Notes: generated from the letters alone by a model not told the origin. A stretch of DNA of 64,000 nt from Pedobacter chinensis (GCF_003339865.1 NZ_QPKV01000003.1:186001-250000); one strand, 5' to 3'. Counted from the stretch's first letter, positions 42,518-52,422 are shown. Numbers and translations: made by a program.

Positions 42518-45433
42518 ATGCGTAGCAATCTGTTTATCAATAAGATAAAAATTATAATTCCTTTCCTCTTGCTTTTTAGCTTAAAGCTATCTGCACAAAG
42601 CTATAATTTTACCAATTACAACCTGAAAGATGGCTTGCCTCAATCGCAGGTTATGGCTGTTTACCAGGCAAAAGACCGAACACTTTGGTTAGGTACTTAT
42701 GGCGGAGTAAGTAATTTTGATGGCAAGGATTTTACCTCCTACAGCAAGGCAGATGGATTGAGTTCCAATTCAGTTAACAGCATTGTTGAGGATAACGAAA
42801 ATCAAATGCTTTTCGGCACCGAGGCCGGGATTAATATTCTAAAACGCGGAAAAATAAGCACATTATTTTCCGGACAGGGTGTTTCCCGTTTAAATAAAGA
42901 TAAAAATGGAAGAGTTTGGGGAATAAGCAATGGCAAACTTTTTAAAATTGAACGAGGCAAACTGATTTTTCATTCCATAGCTGATAAATCAATAACCACT
43001 TTAAATGCCGATAGAGAAGGCAATTTATATGCCGCAGTTCATGATAACGGAATTTATAAACTTCAAGGCAATAGCTGGTCGCTGTTTCAAGCCCTCCCTC
43101 ATGAAATTAAGAGTTACTCTGTAAGAAAGATTCTTTTCGACAGGAAAGTTAAAAACAGAATTTACTTATTAACCCGTCAAAGTGGTGTATTCGTTTTAGA
43201 ATCTGGAAAAGTTGCTGTGTTTTTTGAAGACAACCGAATCGATAGCTATTATTCTATTGAGCAGGATAACAAAGGCAATGTGTGGATAGGTTCAGAAAAA
43301 GGAGCCTATATGATTAATAAACATGGTGCTGTAACCAGTTTTAATGGTGAAAATGGATTAAGCGATAATCAGGTAGATGAAATTTTCAGCGATGCAGAGA
43401 ATAACGTATGGGTATCTTGTTTTAGCGATGGAATTTATAAATATGAAGGTGACGCCTATATCAGGTACGATAAGTTTAAAGGGCAAAATCTTGCCTATCC
43501 GGTAAGTGGTTTAGCTGCTGATAAAAACGATAACCTGTGGATCGGAACATTTAATAAAGGAATTTTTAAATACAATGGTAAAAGTGTTGAAAACATAAAT
43601 ATTCCGGCTTTTAAAAATAAAAAGATTTTTTTTGTTTATGCCGATAAGGCAAAAAATATTTGGATCTCAGCTTATGCAAATGGTGTTTGGAAATATGACG
43701 GAAAAGAATTCCATCAGATCCTAAAGCCTGAACGATTGGATAACAGCTCTATTGCAGAAGATCAGGCCGGTGGTGTTTGGATTAACGGACCCATAACAGC
43801 AACTTATTTAAAAGATGGCAAGTCAGAAAAAATATCGGGTTTTGATGGATATTCTTCTTGTATTTACCCACTGAGTGCAGATAGCGTTTTGCTCGGAACA
43901 TCTACCGGTATAACCCTGATCAGGAACAAAAAGGTAGATAAACAATTTAAAATCGGGTTACTTACCGGAACTTTTGTTTTAAGCATTATAAAACATGGAG
44001 ATTATTTGCTGTTTGCAACTTTAGGTGATGGAATAGTAACATGGAATACTAAAACAAAACAAGTTAAACGTTATGTTATAGCCAATGGATTAAATTCAAA
44101 TGATATTTACAGCATGGCCATTGATCATCAAAACAACTTGTGGGTTGGTACCGGCCGGGGAATTAACAAGCTTACCTTTAACAGGCAGAACAACGTTTAT
44201 GAAGTTTTTAGAGATAATCCTTTAATATTAGAATGTAATCAAAATGCGATTTTAAATTACAAAAACAGCATTTTGGTAGGAACGATAACTGGATTGTTGC
44301 AGTGTAAAACAACTGTTCCTAATCAAAGCAAACAAAATCCTTTCATACACATTCAGCAGGTTAACATATTTCACAGAAATGACAAATCCAAAGATTTAAC
44401 CATTGATTTGAATAAAAACGGAGATCATTTTCATAAACTAAATTACAGTCAGAATCATCTGTCAATTAGTTTTCGAGGTGTTTTTTTAACCAACCCGCAA
44501 AGTTTGCTTTATCGCTATAAATTGGTTGGTGTTGATAATGACTTTAGTAAACCGGTTCCTAATACTGAAATAGAATATTCTACCATAAGGCCCGGAAGCT
44601 ATACTTTTCAGGTGTATGCTATAGCCAACGGAGCAAAGTCAAACATTGAGCAATTCAGTTTTACAATTGTTCCACCATTCTACGATACAATATGGTTCAA
44701 GGTAATGGCCTTTCTTGTGATCATATTTCTGATCTGGCTAATTTTTTATTTGATTTTTAAAACCAGAGAACAGAAAAAGCACCAATTGGAAAAGATAAAA
44801 TTAAAGGAACAAGATAAAATAAGGAAACAAACTGCAGAGGATTTTCATGATGACATTGGGAATAAACTCACCAGGATAAATGTATTATCTGAAATTTTAG
44901 ACAAAAAGGTTGATTCTGGTCATGAAGAGCAAAAAGAGCTTATTCGTTTAATAAGAGAAAATGCCAGTTTGCTTTATACCGGTACAAAGGATATTCTTTG
45001 GGCGCTGGATCCACAAAGCGATAATCTTTTCGAAATTTTAATGCATATCAAAAATTTCGGCATCGATTTATTTCAAAATACGGGTGTCGATTTTAAAATG
45101 GATGGTGTGCTGGCTAAATATCAGAAACTGCATTTATCTATGGAGTTTAACAGAAATCTTACCCTAATTTTTAAAGAGATGTTAAACAATGTTTTAAAGC
45201 ATTCAGGAGCTAAGCAGGTTTTAATCATGGTTATTGAATCTGAACACGAAACCATTAATATTTTAACCACTGATGATGGAAAAGGATTTGATTTGGAAGC
45301 AGTAGAAAAAGGGAGAGGACTTAAAAATATCCAAACCCGGTGTAAAAGGATTAAATCAACATTTCAAATATCATCAATAATCGGAAAAGGTACCACCACC
45401 ACAATTTCTACCAGAATTCCTGTTACAAATTAA
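42518..45433 (+). CDS. Sensor histidine kinase with two-component-regulator propeller (Reg_prop/Y_Y_Y)
   Basis: A 971-residue membrane sensor. A signal/anchor (residues 10-27, ending LSAQ) is followed by two seven-bladed Reg_prop propellers (about 28-600), with repeats such as TLWLGTYGGVSNFDG, NVWIGSEKGAYM and NLWVGTGRGINKL. A Y_Y_Y Ig-like domain follows (about 635-715), then a transmembrane helix (about 727-750) and a HisKA_3 segment with phosphoacceptor H777 (DFHDDIGNKLTRI). The HATPase domain has an N-box LNNVLKHSGA, DDGKGFD and GRGLKNIQTR. It should sense a periplasmic ligand and phosphorylate the NarL-type regulator encoded 34 bases downstream. It is a classical, not hybrid, version of this sensor class: no receiver or AraC domain is attached. 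Confidence 0.93.
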   Translation: MRSNLFINKIKIIIPFLLLFSLKLSAQSYNFTNYNLKDGLPQSQVMAVYQAKDRTLWLGTYGGVSNFDGKDFTSYSKADGLSSNSVNSIVEDNENQMLFGTEAGINILKRGKISTLFSGQGVSRLNKDKNGRVWGISNGKLFKIERGKLIFHSIADKSITTLNADREGNLYAAVHDNGIYKLQGNSWSLFQALPHEIKSYSVRKILFDRKVKNRIYLLTRQSGVFVLESGKVAVFFEDNRIDSYYSIEQDNKGNVWIGSEKGAYMINKHGAVTSFNGENGLSDNQVDEIFSDAENNVWVSCFSDGIYKYEGDAYIRYDKFKGQNLAYPVSGLAADKNDNLWIGTFNKGIFKYNGKSVENINIPAFKNKKIFFVYADKAKNIWISAYANGVWKYDGKEFHQILKPERLDNSSIAEDQAGGVWINGPITATYLKDGKSEKISGFDGYSSCIYPLSADSVLLGTSTGITLIRNKKVDKQFKIGLLTGTFVLSIIKHGDYLLFATLGDGIVTWNTKTKQVKRYVIANGLNSNDIYSMAIDHQNNLWVGTGRGINKLTFNRQNNVYEVFRDNPLILECNQNAILNYKNSILVGTITGLLQCKTTVPNQSKQNPFIHIQQVNIFHRNDKSKDLTIDLNKNGDHFHKLNYSQNHLSISFRGVFLTNPQSLLYRYKLVGVDNDFSKPVPNTEIEYSTIRPGSYTFQVYAIANGAKSNIEQFSFTIVPPFYDTIWFKVMAFLVIIFLIWLIFYLIFKTREQKKHQLEKIKLKEQDKIRKQTAEDFHDDIGNKLTRINVLSEILDKKVDSGHEEQKELIRLIRENASLLYTGTKDILWALDPQSDNLFEILMHIKNFGIDLFQNTGVDFKMDGVLAKYQKLHLSMEFNRNLTLIFKEMLNNVLKHSGAKQVLIMVIESEHETINILTTDDGKGFDLEAVEKGRGLKNIQTRCKRIKSTFQISSIIGKGTTTTISTRIPVTN

Positions 45434-45467
45434 GAGCAAGAACGTCTTACAATAAACTAATTATATA

Positions 45468-46094
45468 ATGAGCAAAAATATACGAATTGTTTTAATTGAA
45501 GACGATGATATTCTAAGAATGGGATATGAATCCTTGCTGTCAGACGTTGAAGAGTTTTCGGTTGTAAGTTCATACGCATCTTATGATTTGGCAAAAAAAC
45601 AACTGGAACAAGATCACCCCGATGTGATTTTGCTTGATATACAAATGCCGGGCACCAATGGCTTGCAGGCTTTGCCTTTTATAAAAAAAATGTTGCCCAA
45701 TTCAAATATTATCATTTTAACCGTTTTCGATTCTCCTGAATTGGTTTTTGAGGCACTGACAATGGGAGCAGGAGGATATTTAACCAAAAATTCAAGCTCA
45801 GCAAAAATTATTGATGCTGTGCGTGAGGTAAGCACAGGTGGTGGTGCAATGAGTACAAATGTGGCGAGAATTGTGATGCACTCATTTCAAAAGAATTTAA
45901 ACTCGCCATTAACAAAACGCGAAACAGAGATTTTAGATCGGATTGCAAACGGGCAAACGAAATCTCAAATCGCCAATGAGTTATTTATAGATCAGGAAAC
46001 GGTACGCAGCCATGTCAAAAACATTTACATCAAGCTGGATGTGAATTCTAAATCAGAGGCAATAAAAACAGCTAAAGAGAAACGGTTTATTTGA
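45468..46094 (+). CDS. Response regulator, NarL/FixJ family (LuxR HTH)
   Basis: A 208-residue response regulator. The receiver domain (1-120) has acidic pair E11-D12, phosphoacceptor D57 (DVILLDIQMPG), T/S at LTVFDS and a conserved lysine in GGYLTKNSS. The LuxR-type HTH (about 143-205) includes LTKRETEILDRIANGQTKSQ and VRSHVKNIYIKLDV. It directly follows the HisKA_3 sensor gene and is its obvious partner. Target promoters are unknown; nearby candidates are the PLC gene upstream and the SusC/SusD unit downstream. Confidence 0.94.
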   Translation: MSKNIRIVLIEDDDILRMGYESLLSDVEEFSVVSSYASYDLAKKQLEQDHPDVILLDIQMPGTNGLQALPFIKKMLPNSNIIILTVFDSPELVFEALTMGAGGYLTKNSSSAKIIDAVREVSTGGGAMSTNVARIVMHSFQKNLNSPLTKRETEILDRIANGQTKSQIANELFIDQETVRSHVKNIYIKLDVNSKSEAIKTAKEKRFI

Positions 46095-46150
46095 ATTGAA
46101 TAAACGAACGGCTTAAAACGTGATGGCCGTTCAAGGCCTAAAATCATATT

Positions 46151-46246
46151 TTACACTAATAATATTATCAGTAAATAGATCATTAACAATATTCCAATAA
46201 AAAATAATGCGAAAACCACCCTTTTTGGGGGATTCTTTAGGTTCAT
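46151..46246 (-). CDS. Possible 31-residue membrane peptide
   Basis: A short minus-strand ORF starts with ATG at 46246 and encodes a basic N-terminus (MNLKNPPKR) followed by a single hydrophobic helix of about 22 residues (VVFALFFIGILLMIYLLI). It sits in the otherwise empty gap between the response regulator and the VOC gene, with no overlap of either. The composition resembles real single-span micropeptides, but no homologue was recognised and no strong ribosome binding site is seen. Confidence 0.35.
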   Translation of the reverse strand: MNLKNPPKRVVFALFFIGILLMIYLLIILLV

Positions 46247-46285
46247 ATTCAGTTTAATTTTACACCATACAAACTGGATTATTTT

Positions 46286-46651
46286 ATGAACCACCCTTCT
46301 AAGTTTTTCTATGTTCAGGTAGCCCGACTTACAGAGGCAAATGATTTCTTTAGAAATCGCTTGGGGATGGTCACTGAGCCAGGTTTTTTGTCTGAAAAAG
46401 AACAATGCATTTTGGTTAAACCAGATGGTAACATCAGCATTTTTTTAACTGAAGCAAAGCATGCTAACCAAACAAGGCAAGTGATTCTTAACAGCAGCGA
46501 TGTGTTAGAAGATTATTGCAGGTTAAAAGCAAATGGTGTTGAGTTTTCAAAAAAACCGGTTTATTTAAGCGAAGGATTAAGTGCAGCATTTTCAGATCCT
46601 TATGGAAACGAATATGTCATTTTAGAACAAAGAAATTATAACGAGGATTAA
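46286..46651 (+). CDS. VOC-superfamily (glyoxalase/bleomycin-resistance-like) protein
   Basis: A 121-residue protein with one glyoxalase-type beta-alpha-beta-beta-beta module repeated: FFYVQVARLTEANDFFRNRLG in the first half and LSAAFSDPYGNEYVILEQ in the second. Such proteins bind metal and act as lyases, dioxygenases or antibiotic-binding proteins; the specific role is not readable. It ends 11 bases before the start of the AraC-family regulator gene, so the two are probably co-transcribed. Confidence 0.8.
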   Translation: MNHPSKFFYVQVARLTEANDFFRNRLGMVTEPGFLSEKEQCILVKPDGNISIFLTEAKHANQTRQVILNSSDVLEDYCRLKANGVEFSKKPVYLSEGLSAAFSDPYGNEYVILEQRNYNED

Positions 46652-46662
46652 TTGCGTTGGCC

Positions 46663-47529
46663 ATGAAATACGTTAAAGAGTTAAGCAATAAAAACAAAAT
46701 AATAAGCGAACACACTTGTGAGTCGGTTTACGAACAGCAAAACAGTGATTACACTATAAAATTTGTGTTCAGTGGAGCAGAAACATGCGAAATCAATAAA
46801 CGTAAGTTAAGTATATATCCGGATAGCTTCGCTGTTTTAAATGAAGGAACTCATTACAGCGCTAAGATAGATTCTATCACGCCGGTAAATACATTATCTG
46901 TTTCATTTGGAAAAGGATTTATAACCGATTTTCACAATACATTTTCAAATAATAATGAATTTTTGCTTGACTGTAAAGAATCAAATGATAGACCTGTATT
47001 TATAGAATCACTTTATCCTTTCGCGGGAGATATGCGCTTTAATGTTCTTCACTTAAAAAATCAGATAGATAAAGGCTTAAACGACGAAATGCTGATCAAT
47101 GAGTATATGTATCATTGTTTGTTGAATTACTATAAAATCTATAATAAAGAGGTAATCCAGAAACTGGATAAATTATCTTTTATTAAAACCAAAACTAAAG
47201 AAGAAGTACTTAAAAGATTAACACTGGCTAAAGAATATATCAGCAGTAATTACAATCAAAATATAACTTTAGAAAATATCGCAGACCATGCCTGCTTATC
47301 TGTTAACCATTTATTAAGAACATTTAAAGAAGCTTACGAAATTAGTCCATATCAGTTTTTAATGCAACTGAGGTTAAACAGGGCAAAAAACTTATTGCAA
47401 ACAACATCTTATTCATTAAACGAAATTGTTGGCTTGGTAGGCTTTGAGTGTTCAAGTTCTTTTATCAGGTTATTTAAAAACACATTCAACATTACACCTT
47501 TGAAGTATAAAAAAAGCAGGTTGAATTAA
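46663..47529 (+). CDS. AraC-family transcriptional regulator
   Basis: A 288-residue regulator. The N-terminal about 170 residues form a cupin-like ligand/dimerisation part (SVYEQQNSDYTIKFVFSGAE, FAVLNEGTHYS). The C-terminal AraC domain with two HTH motifs spans about 185-288: TLENIADHACLSVNHLLRTF and SLNEIVGLVGFECSSSFIRL, then TPLKYKK. ATG at 46663 was preferred over the in-frame TTG at 46657. It lies directly upstream of the SusC/SusD genes and probably controls them. Confidence 0.9.
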   Translation: MKYVKELSNKNKIISEHTCESVYEQQNSDYTIKFVFSGAETCEINKRKLSIYPDSFAVLNEGTHYSAKIDSITPVNTLSVSFGKGFITDFHNTFSNNNEFLLDCKESNDRPVFIESLYPFAGDMRFNVLHLKNQIDKGLNDEMLINEYMYHCLLNYYKIYNKEVIQKLDKLSFIKTKTKEEVLKRLTLAKEYISSNYNQNITLENIADHACLSVNHLLRTFKEAYEISPYQFLMQLRLNRAKNLLQTTSYSLNEIVGLVGFECSSSFIRLFKNTFNITPLKYKKSRLN

Positions 47530-47543
47530 AATATAAATTAGTG

Positions 47544-47560
47544 ATTTCCGCATATTTTAA
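47544..47560. promoter_or_regulatory. Candidate regulatory motif 1 (CCGCATATTTTA)
   Basis: ATTTCCGCATATTTTAA lies 15 bases after the AraC-family gene. Similar words occur at 47712-47728 (TTTTCGCACATTTTAG) and 52491-52508 (TATCGGCATATTTTAA), all before genes of this cluster. It could be a binding site for the AraC regulator. Confidence 0.25.
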
Positions 47561-47642
47561 ATAAGCGGTAAAATCTAATTTTGATGCACTTTCAGGACAA
47601 ATTTTTGTAGAAGTTTTATCCTGTTTAGGTTAATAATGATTA

Positions 47643-47682
47643 AAAAAGCAAACGGCCAGGATTGGAGTTTGCTTTTTTGTTT
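47643..47682 (+). terminator. Terminator between araC-type gene and susC
   Basis: AAAAAAGCAAAC and GTTTGCTTTTTT form a 12-pair stem around a GC-containing loop, ending in a T-run followed by GTTTTT. It separates the regulator transcript from the SusC/SusD operon. The rest of the 296-base gap holds the proposed motif copies and the susC promoter. Confidence 0.85.
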
Positions 47683-47711
47683 TTATAACCTTCTTATAAA
47701 CAAAATTGGTG

Positions 47712-47728
47712 TTTTTCGCACATTTTAG
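47712..47728. promoter_or_regulatory. Candidate regulatory motif 2 (CGCACATTTTAG)
   Basis: TTTTTCGCACATTTTAG lies about 98 bases before the susC ATG, just downstream of the terminator. It resembles motif 1 and the motif before the NTF2-like gene. Confidence 0.25.
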
Positions 47729-47825
47729 GATTTGCCTTAGCTCTAAATTGCGGTTTGATTTGGTTTCATGCTTCCCAGCTGAAAACTAAAAAAACTAATT
47801 ATTCACTAACTATTTCGTTAAGAAC

Positions 47826-50800
47826 ATGAAACAAAAATTACTATTAATTTTAGTGGTAACGGTTTTGTCTTATTTTAATGCATTATCGCAAAATAAAACA
47901 ATAACCGGAAAGGTAGTTGACGCCGATGATGGACTACCGTTGCCTGGCGTATCAATAAAAATAAAAGGATCTACACAGGTTGTACAAACCACAGGGCAGG
48001 GTACTTTTTCAATTTCGGCTCCTTCAAATGCTCAGGCTTTAATCTTGAGTTATGTTGGTTATACCGAGCAAGAAGTAAAAATAACAGGAGAAGATCTTAC
48101 CATTCGTTTGGTTTCATCGGCTAAAAATTTGCAAGATGTGATGATCATTGGTTACGGCACGGTAAAGAAGGAGAATTTTACCGGTTCGGCCTCTGTAGTT
48201 AATGGCGATGTGTTAGAAAATCGTCCTGTAACATCTTTTGAAAAAGCATTGCAAGGTGCTGCGGCAGGTGTTCAGGTAACCAGCGTATCAGGCCAGCCAG
48301 GTGCAACTTCAACCGTTCGTATTCGTGGTGTAGGTTCATTTTCAGCATCCAGCACACCTTTGTATGTAGTTGATGGTATCGCAATTACCAATGGAGATTT
48401 GAGTTCAGTTGCCCAAACTTCGGATGTTTTATCAACCATAAATCAAAATGATATTGCTTCAATAACAGTTTTAAAAGACGCAACTGCAGCTGCAATTTAC
48501 GGCTCAAGAGCTGCCAATGGAGTGGTTTTAATTACCACCAAGCAAGGTAAGGCAGGCCAAACAAAGTTAAGCGTAACCTCAAACGGAGGCTATTCTTATC
48601 AGGCGGTAGAAAAACATAAGGTAATGGATGCTACACAGTATTATAAAACCTATTGGGACGTTTATTATGCGCAACGCCTGGCAGCTGGCTTAGCACCAGA
48701 TGCGGCGGCAACAGCAGCGAACTCTTTAACGAATGCCAAACTGGTCGTTAATCCATATAACACTGCTAATCCGTATGCTGCAAATGGTGTACTGGCAAAT
48801 GGCGCAGCCTTACTTTATGATACCGATTGGCGGAATGAAGTTTTGCGCAGAGGTGTTACTAAAAACATCGATTTATCAGCAAGTGGAGGTAATGAGAAAA
48901 CTAAATTTTTTATCTCTGGCGGATATTTTGAGCAAAACGGTATTGTAATCCGTTCAGACTTCAACCGTTACTCCAGTAAATTTAACATCAATACAGATGT
49001 AACCGATTTCTTGAAAATAGGTATTAATAACACTTTGGCCCGTACCGAGCAAAATACACCGGCAGGAAGTACCGGTTCAGACAATCCGGTAAACTTTGCA
49101 GATCAAACGGCGAACATTTATCCTTTGTACGTTAGAGATGCCAGCGGAAATGTAGTGGTTGATGCCAGCGGTAATCCGGTTTATAGTTATATTAATCCGG
49201 TTACACCTGATTTTAATCCCGTTGGTTTATCTAAACTGAATGAATACAATACCAAAACATCGAGAGTGTTGTCAAGTCCTTTTGCCGAAGTTAAATTTTT
49301 AAAAGATTTTACGGCAAAAAGCATGCTTGCGGTTGATTATATCAACAATCGGGAACGTCAGTTTTACAACATGGAGCATGGCGATGGCGTGAGTGTTAGA
49401 GGTCGTGCTTATCGTTATACCAGAGAAGATATTACTTTAACTTTTCAAAATACTTTAACATATAACAGAACCTTCAACCTTCATAGCTTTAATGTATTAT
49501 TGGGGCAGGAAGCATACCGCACTAAACAAGATTATATTTATGCCCAGGCTACAGGTTTTCCTTTTCCTGGTACAAATGAATTAATTGCTGCATCTACGCC
49601 TAATACTACACAATCTTACTATACTCAAAAACGATTATCATCATATTTCTCCCGTTTAGAGTATAATTATGATACCAGATATTATTTATCCGGAAGTTTG
49701 AGGAGAGATGGTTCTTCTGTTTTTGGCGCTGATAAAAAATACGGTACATTTTATTCAGTTGGTGGGGCCTGGCGAATTGGAAGAGAAGATTTCTTAAAAG
49801 ATGTTAACTGGATCGATGAATTAAAATTAAGGGCAAGTTACGGTACTTCGGGTAATGATAGAATTGACCGCTATGCAGCACAGGGCTTATATGGATTAGG
49901 TAAAAACTATGAAGGCCAATCGGGTATAAATTATGTGCAGCTGGCTAATCCTGATTTGCAGTGGGAACAAAACTCAACACTTGATATCGGCTTAGAATTC
50001 GCTTTGTTCAGAGGCAAATTAAGTGGAGAGGTTTCTTATTACAAACGTGGCTCTGAAGGGATTTTGTTCGATCAGCCCTTATCGCGTTTAACAGGTTTCA
50101 ATTCACTGTCTACAAACTTAGCATCGATGGATAACTATGGCGTGGAAGTTTTATTAAACGGAAACCCGGTTAAAACAAGAGATTTCGATTGGAATGTATC
50201 ATTCAACATCACATCTAATAAAAACAAGATCAATAAAATGACTCAAAATGAGGTTATTGATGGAACCAAAAGATGGAAAGTGGGAGAAGACAGATACCAA
50301 TGGTACTTGCGGGAATACGCTGGTGTCGACCCCGCTGATGGTAGGCCGATGTGGTACATGGATGATCCTGCTACGGGAAATAAAATTACTACAAAAACAT
50401 GGTCGACAGCAACCAGATACGATGGTTTTGGTTCGTCATTACCGAAATTTACCGGAGGTTTCAACAACACTTTTAGGTATAAGCAATTTGATTTAAGTGT
50501 ATTTACTTATTTCTCTACAGGAGGAAAAATATACGATACGCTTTATGGAAACCTGATGCACAGCGGCGGTTCTGTTGGTAAACAACTATCGGTTGATACT
50601 TACAACCAATGGCAAAAACCTGGCGATATCACTGATGTACCAAGATTTGTAATTAATAATACGGATTTAGGAAACAGTCAATCAACCCGTTTCTTATATG
50701 ATGGATCATATATGAGAATTAAAAACATAGGATTGGGCTATGCGTTGAAGAAAGATTGGTTGCAAAGCGTTCATTTATCTAATGTAAGGTTATACTTCAT

Positions 50801-50927
50801 GGCAGAAAACCCTTTTACTCTTGCCAAGCACAAAGGAATGGATCCTGAATCGGCAATTACCGGATTGACTGATAATGATATCCCAAATATTAAAACGTTT
50901 ACACTAGGTCTTAATGTTACATTTTAA
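47826..50927 (+). CDS. SusC/RagA-family TonB-linked outer-membrane transporter
   Basis: A 1033-residue outer-membrane protein. A signal peptide (1-21) is followed by a carboxypeptidase-regulatory-like N-terminal extension (about 24-100, ITGKVVDADDGLPLPGVSIK) and a TonB box region (DVMIIGYGTVKKENFTGS). The plug (about 120-230) has IRGVGSFSASSTPLYVVDGI and ITVLKDATAAAIYGSRAANG. A 22-strand beta-barrel ends in phenylalanine (LNVTF), typical of outer-membrane barrels. It imports oligosaccharides or peptides together with the SusD lipoprotein encoded 10 bases downstream. No glycoside hydrolase, peptidase or sulfatase lies inside this unit, so the substrate is open. Confidence 0.96.
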   Translation: MKQKLLLILVVTVLSYFNALSQNKTITGKVVDADDGLPLPGVSIKIKGSTQVVQTTGQGTFSISAPSNAQALILSYVGYTEQEVKITGEDLTIRLVSSAKNLQDVMIIGYGTVKKENFTGSASVVNGDVLENRPVTSFEKALQGAAAGVQVTSVSGQPGATSTVRIRGVGSFSASSTPLYVVDGIAITNGDLSSVAQTSDVLSTINQNDIASITVLKDATAAAIYGSRAANGVVLITTKQGKAGQTKLSVTSNGGYSYQAVEKHKVMDATQYYKTYWDVYYAQRLAAGLAPDAAATAANSLTNAKLVVNPYNTANPYAANGVLANGAALLYDTDWRNEVLRRGVTKNIDLSASGGNEKTKFFISGGYFEQNGIVIRSDFNRYSSKFNINTDVTDFLKIGINNTLARTEQNTPAGSTGSDNPVNFADQTANIYPLYVRDASGNVVVDASGNPVYSYINPVTPDFNPVGLSKLNEYNTKTSRVLSSPFAEVKFLKDFTAKSMLAVDYINNRERQFYNMEHGDGVSVRGRAYRYTREDITLTFQNTLTYNRTFNLHSFNVLLGQEAYRTKQDYIYAQATGFPFPGTNELIAASTPNTTQSYYTQKRLSSYFSRLEYNYDTRYYLSGSLRRDGSSVFGADKKYGTFYSVGGAWRIGREDFLKDVNWIDELKLRASYGTSGNDRIDRYAAQGLYGLGKNYEGQSGINYVQLANPDLQWEQNSTLDIGLEFALFRGKLSGEVSYYKRGSEGILFDQPLSRLTGFNSLSTNLASMDNYGVEVLLNGNPVKTRDFDWNVSFNITSNKNKINKMTQNEVIDGTKRWKVGEDRYQWYLREYAGVDPADGRPMWYMDDPATGNKITTKTWSTATRYDGFGSSLPKFTGGFNNTFRYKQFDLSVFTYFSTGGKIYDTLYGNLMHSGGSVGKQLSVDTYNQWQKPGDITDVPRFVINNTDLGNSQSTRFLYDGSYMRIKNIGLGYALKKDWLQSVHLSNVRLYFMAENPFTLAKHKGMDPESAITGLTDNDIPNIKTFTLGLNVTF

Positions 50928-50937
50928 TTGACTAATA

Positions 50938-52395
50938 ATGAGAAATTTAAAAACATATAAAACCGCAATTTATACAGGTGTTATGCTGCTATTGGTTAGC
51001 GCTACCGCTTGTAAAAGAGATTTTCTAGAAGTTACACCAACGCAACAAATCAATGCAAAGGAAGCCTTTTCTTCTCCTGCAAAAATACAGGCAGCAATGA
51101 CCGGTATTTATGATCTTACCACATTTTCAGGCTACACCAATAACATGATCTTAAGTGCCGATGTTAAGGGCAACGATGTGATGATTGTTAGCGGAGCCGC
51201 AAATTATAATCGTTTTGTTGCCCAATATCAATTCATTGAAACAGTAAATAGTGCTGATGTAGCCGCCTGGTGGGAGTACAGCTATAAGGTGGTTTCTAAT
51301 GCAAATCAGTTCGTAGAAAACATACCTGCATCACCCATTAGCGATGCTTTAAAAACTGAATATTTAGCTGAAGCAAGAGCGTTAAGGGCTTACACATATT
51401 TTTGGTTGGTACGTTGGTTTGCACAACCTTATAGCGTAAATCCAGATGCTTTGGGCGTTCCGATTCTGAGAAAACCGTTAGGGCCAAACGAAACCTCTCC
51501 ATCAAGAGATAAAGTAAAAGATGTTTATGCCTTTATTCTGGAGGATTTAAAATATGCTGAAACGAATTTGCCAACAACTGGCAGAACCAGCATTTACAGA
51601 ATGAGTGTTCCTGCCATACAGGGTATTTTGGCCAGAGTTTATTTAACTATGGGGAATTGGGCTGAAGCCAGCAGATACGCGAAATTAGCCCGCGCAGCAA
51701 AGCCGTTAAGTACCGCAGCGGCGCTTCTTACTGGTTTTAACAATCCAACTTCTGAGTGGATTTATGCCATCAACGTCAGAACTGATGATAACCAGGGGTT
51801 TTTAGCGGTATCTTCTTTTTACGATCCTTATGATGTAGGTTATTCCAGTTTCAGGGTTACTGATGATTTCTTTAACTCATTTGCAGCGAATGATGAACGT
51901 AAAAAGCAATTTTTAGTGAAAAGCAGTCCAACTGCAGCGGCAAGTACAGGCGAATACAGAAGAAGAGGAGAGGGTTACCTGATCAACAAGTTTGATTTTA
52001 CCACCACCAATGCGAACAATCAGGTGTTAATCCGTTCATCGGAAATGTATTTGATTGAGGCAGAGGCAGAAGCAAGGCTGACAAATGAGGCTGTTGCTAA
52101 ACAAGCACTGCTGGCCGTACAACAACGGGCTGGCGTTGCAACAACTGTTTCAGCGAATACAGGAAATGCGTTAATTGAAGAGATTTTAACAGAGCGGAAT
52201 AAAGAGCTATATGGCGAAGGACACAAATTTTTCGATTTATTGCGCACCAATAAAGGTGTTAACAGAACAGGCTCTACCGTTCACTGGAAAATAGTAAACT
52301 TCCCTTCGGGAGATAACAGATTGGTTTCTCCGATTCCACAAGCAGAATTAGATGCAAACCCGGTGTTGAAACCACAACAAAACCCAGGATACTAA
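50938..52395 (+). CDS. SusD/RagB-family outer-membrane lipoprotein
   Basis: A 485-residue surface lipoprotein that forms the lid of the SusC transporter. The lipobox ends at C25 (VSATAC). The SusD-like fold shows DFLEVTPTQQINAKEAF, ARALRAYTYFWLVRWFAQPY, then PSRDKVKDVYAFILEDLKYAE and, near the C-terminus, ILTERNKELYGEGHKFFDLL with the C-terminal NPVLKPQQNPGY. The TPR-like helices in the middle are clear. It is 10 bases from susC and followed by a strong terminator, so the pair forms an operon. Confidence 0.95.
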   Translation: MRNLKTYKTAIYTGVMLLLVSATACKRDFLEVTPTQQINAKEAFSSPAKIQAAMTGIYDLTTFSGYTNNMILSADVKGNDVMIVSGAANYNRFVAQYQFIETVNSADVAAWWEYSYKVVSNANQFVENIPASPISDALKTEYLAEARALRAYTYFWLVRWFAQPYSVNPDALGVPILRKPLGPNETSPSRDKVKDVYAFILEDLKYAETNLPTTGRTSIYRMSVPAIQGILARVYLTMGNWAEASRYAKLARAAKPLSTAAALLTGFNNPTSEWIYAINVRTDDNQGFLAVSSFYDPYDVGYSSFRVTDDFFNSFAANDERKKQFLVKSSPTAAASTGEYRRRGEGYLINKFDFTTTNANNQVLIRSSEMYLIEAEAEARLTNEAVAKQALLAVQQRAGVATTVSANTGNALIEEILTERNKELYGEGHKFFDLLRTNKGVNRTGSTVHWKIVNFPSGDNRLVSPIPQAELDANPVLKPQQNPGY

Positions 52396-52422
52396 CCAAA
52401 CAAACAGTTTTTAATTTAGCTG

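Noticed and set aside
42518..42540. Promoter directly before the sensor kinase gene
   Set aside because: TATTTTG near the start lacks the two-base spacing of TAnnTTTG and has no matching -33 box.
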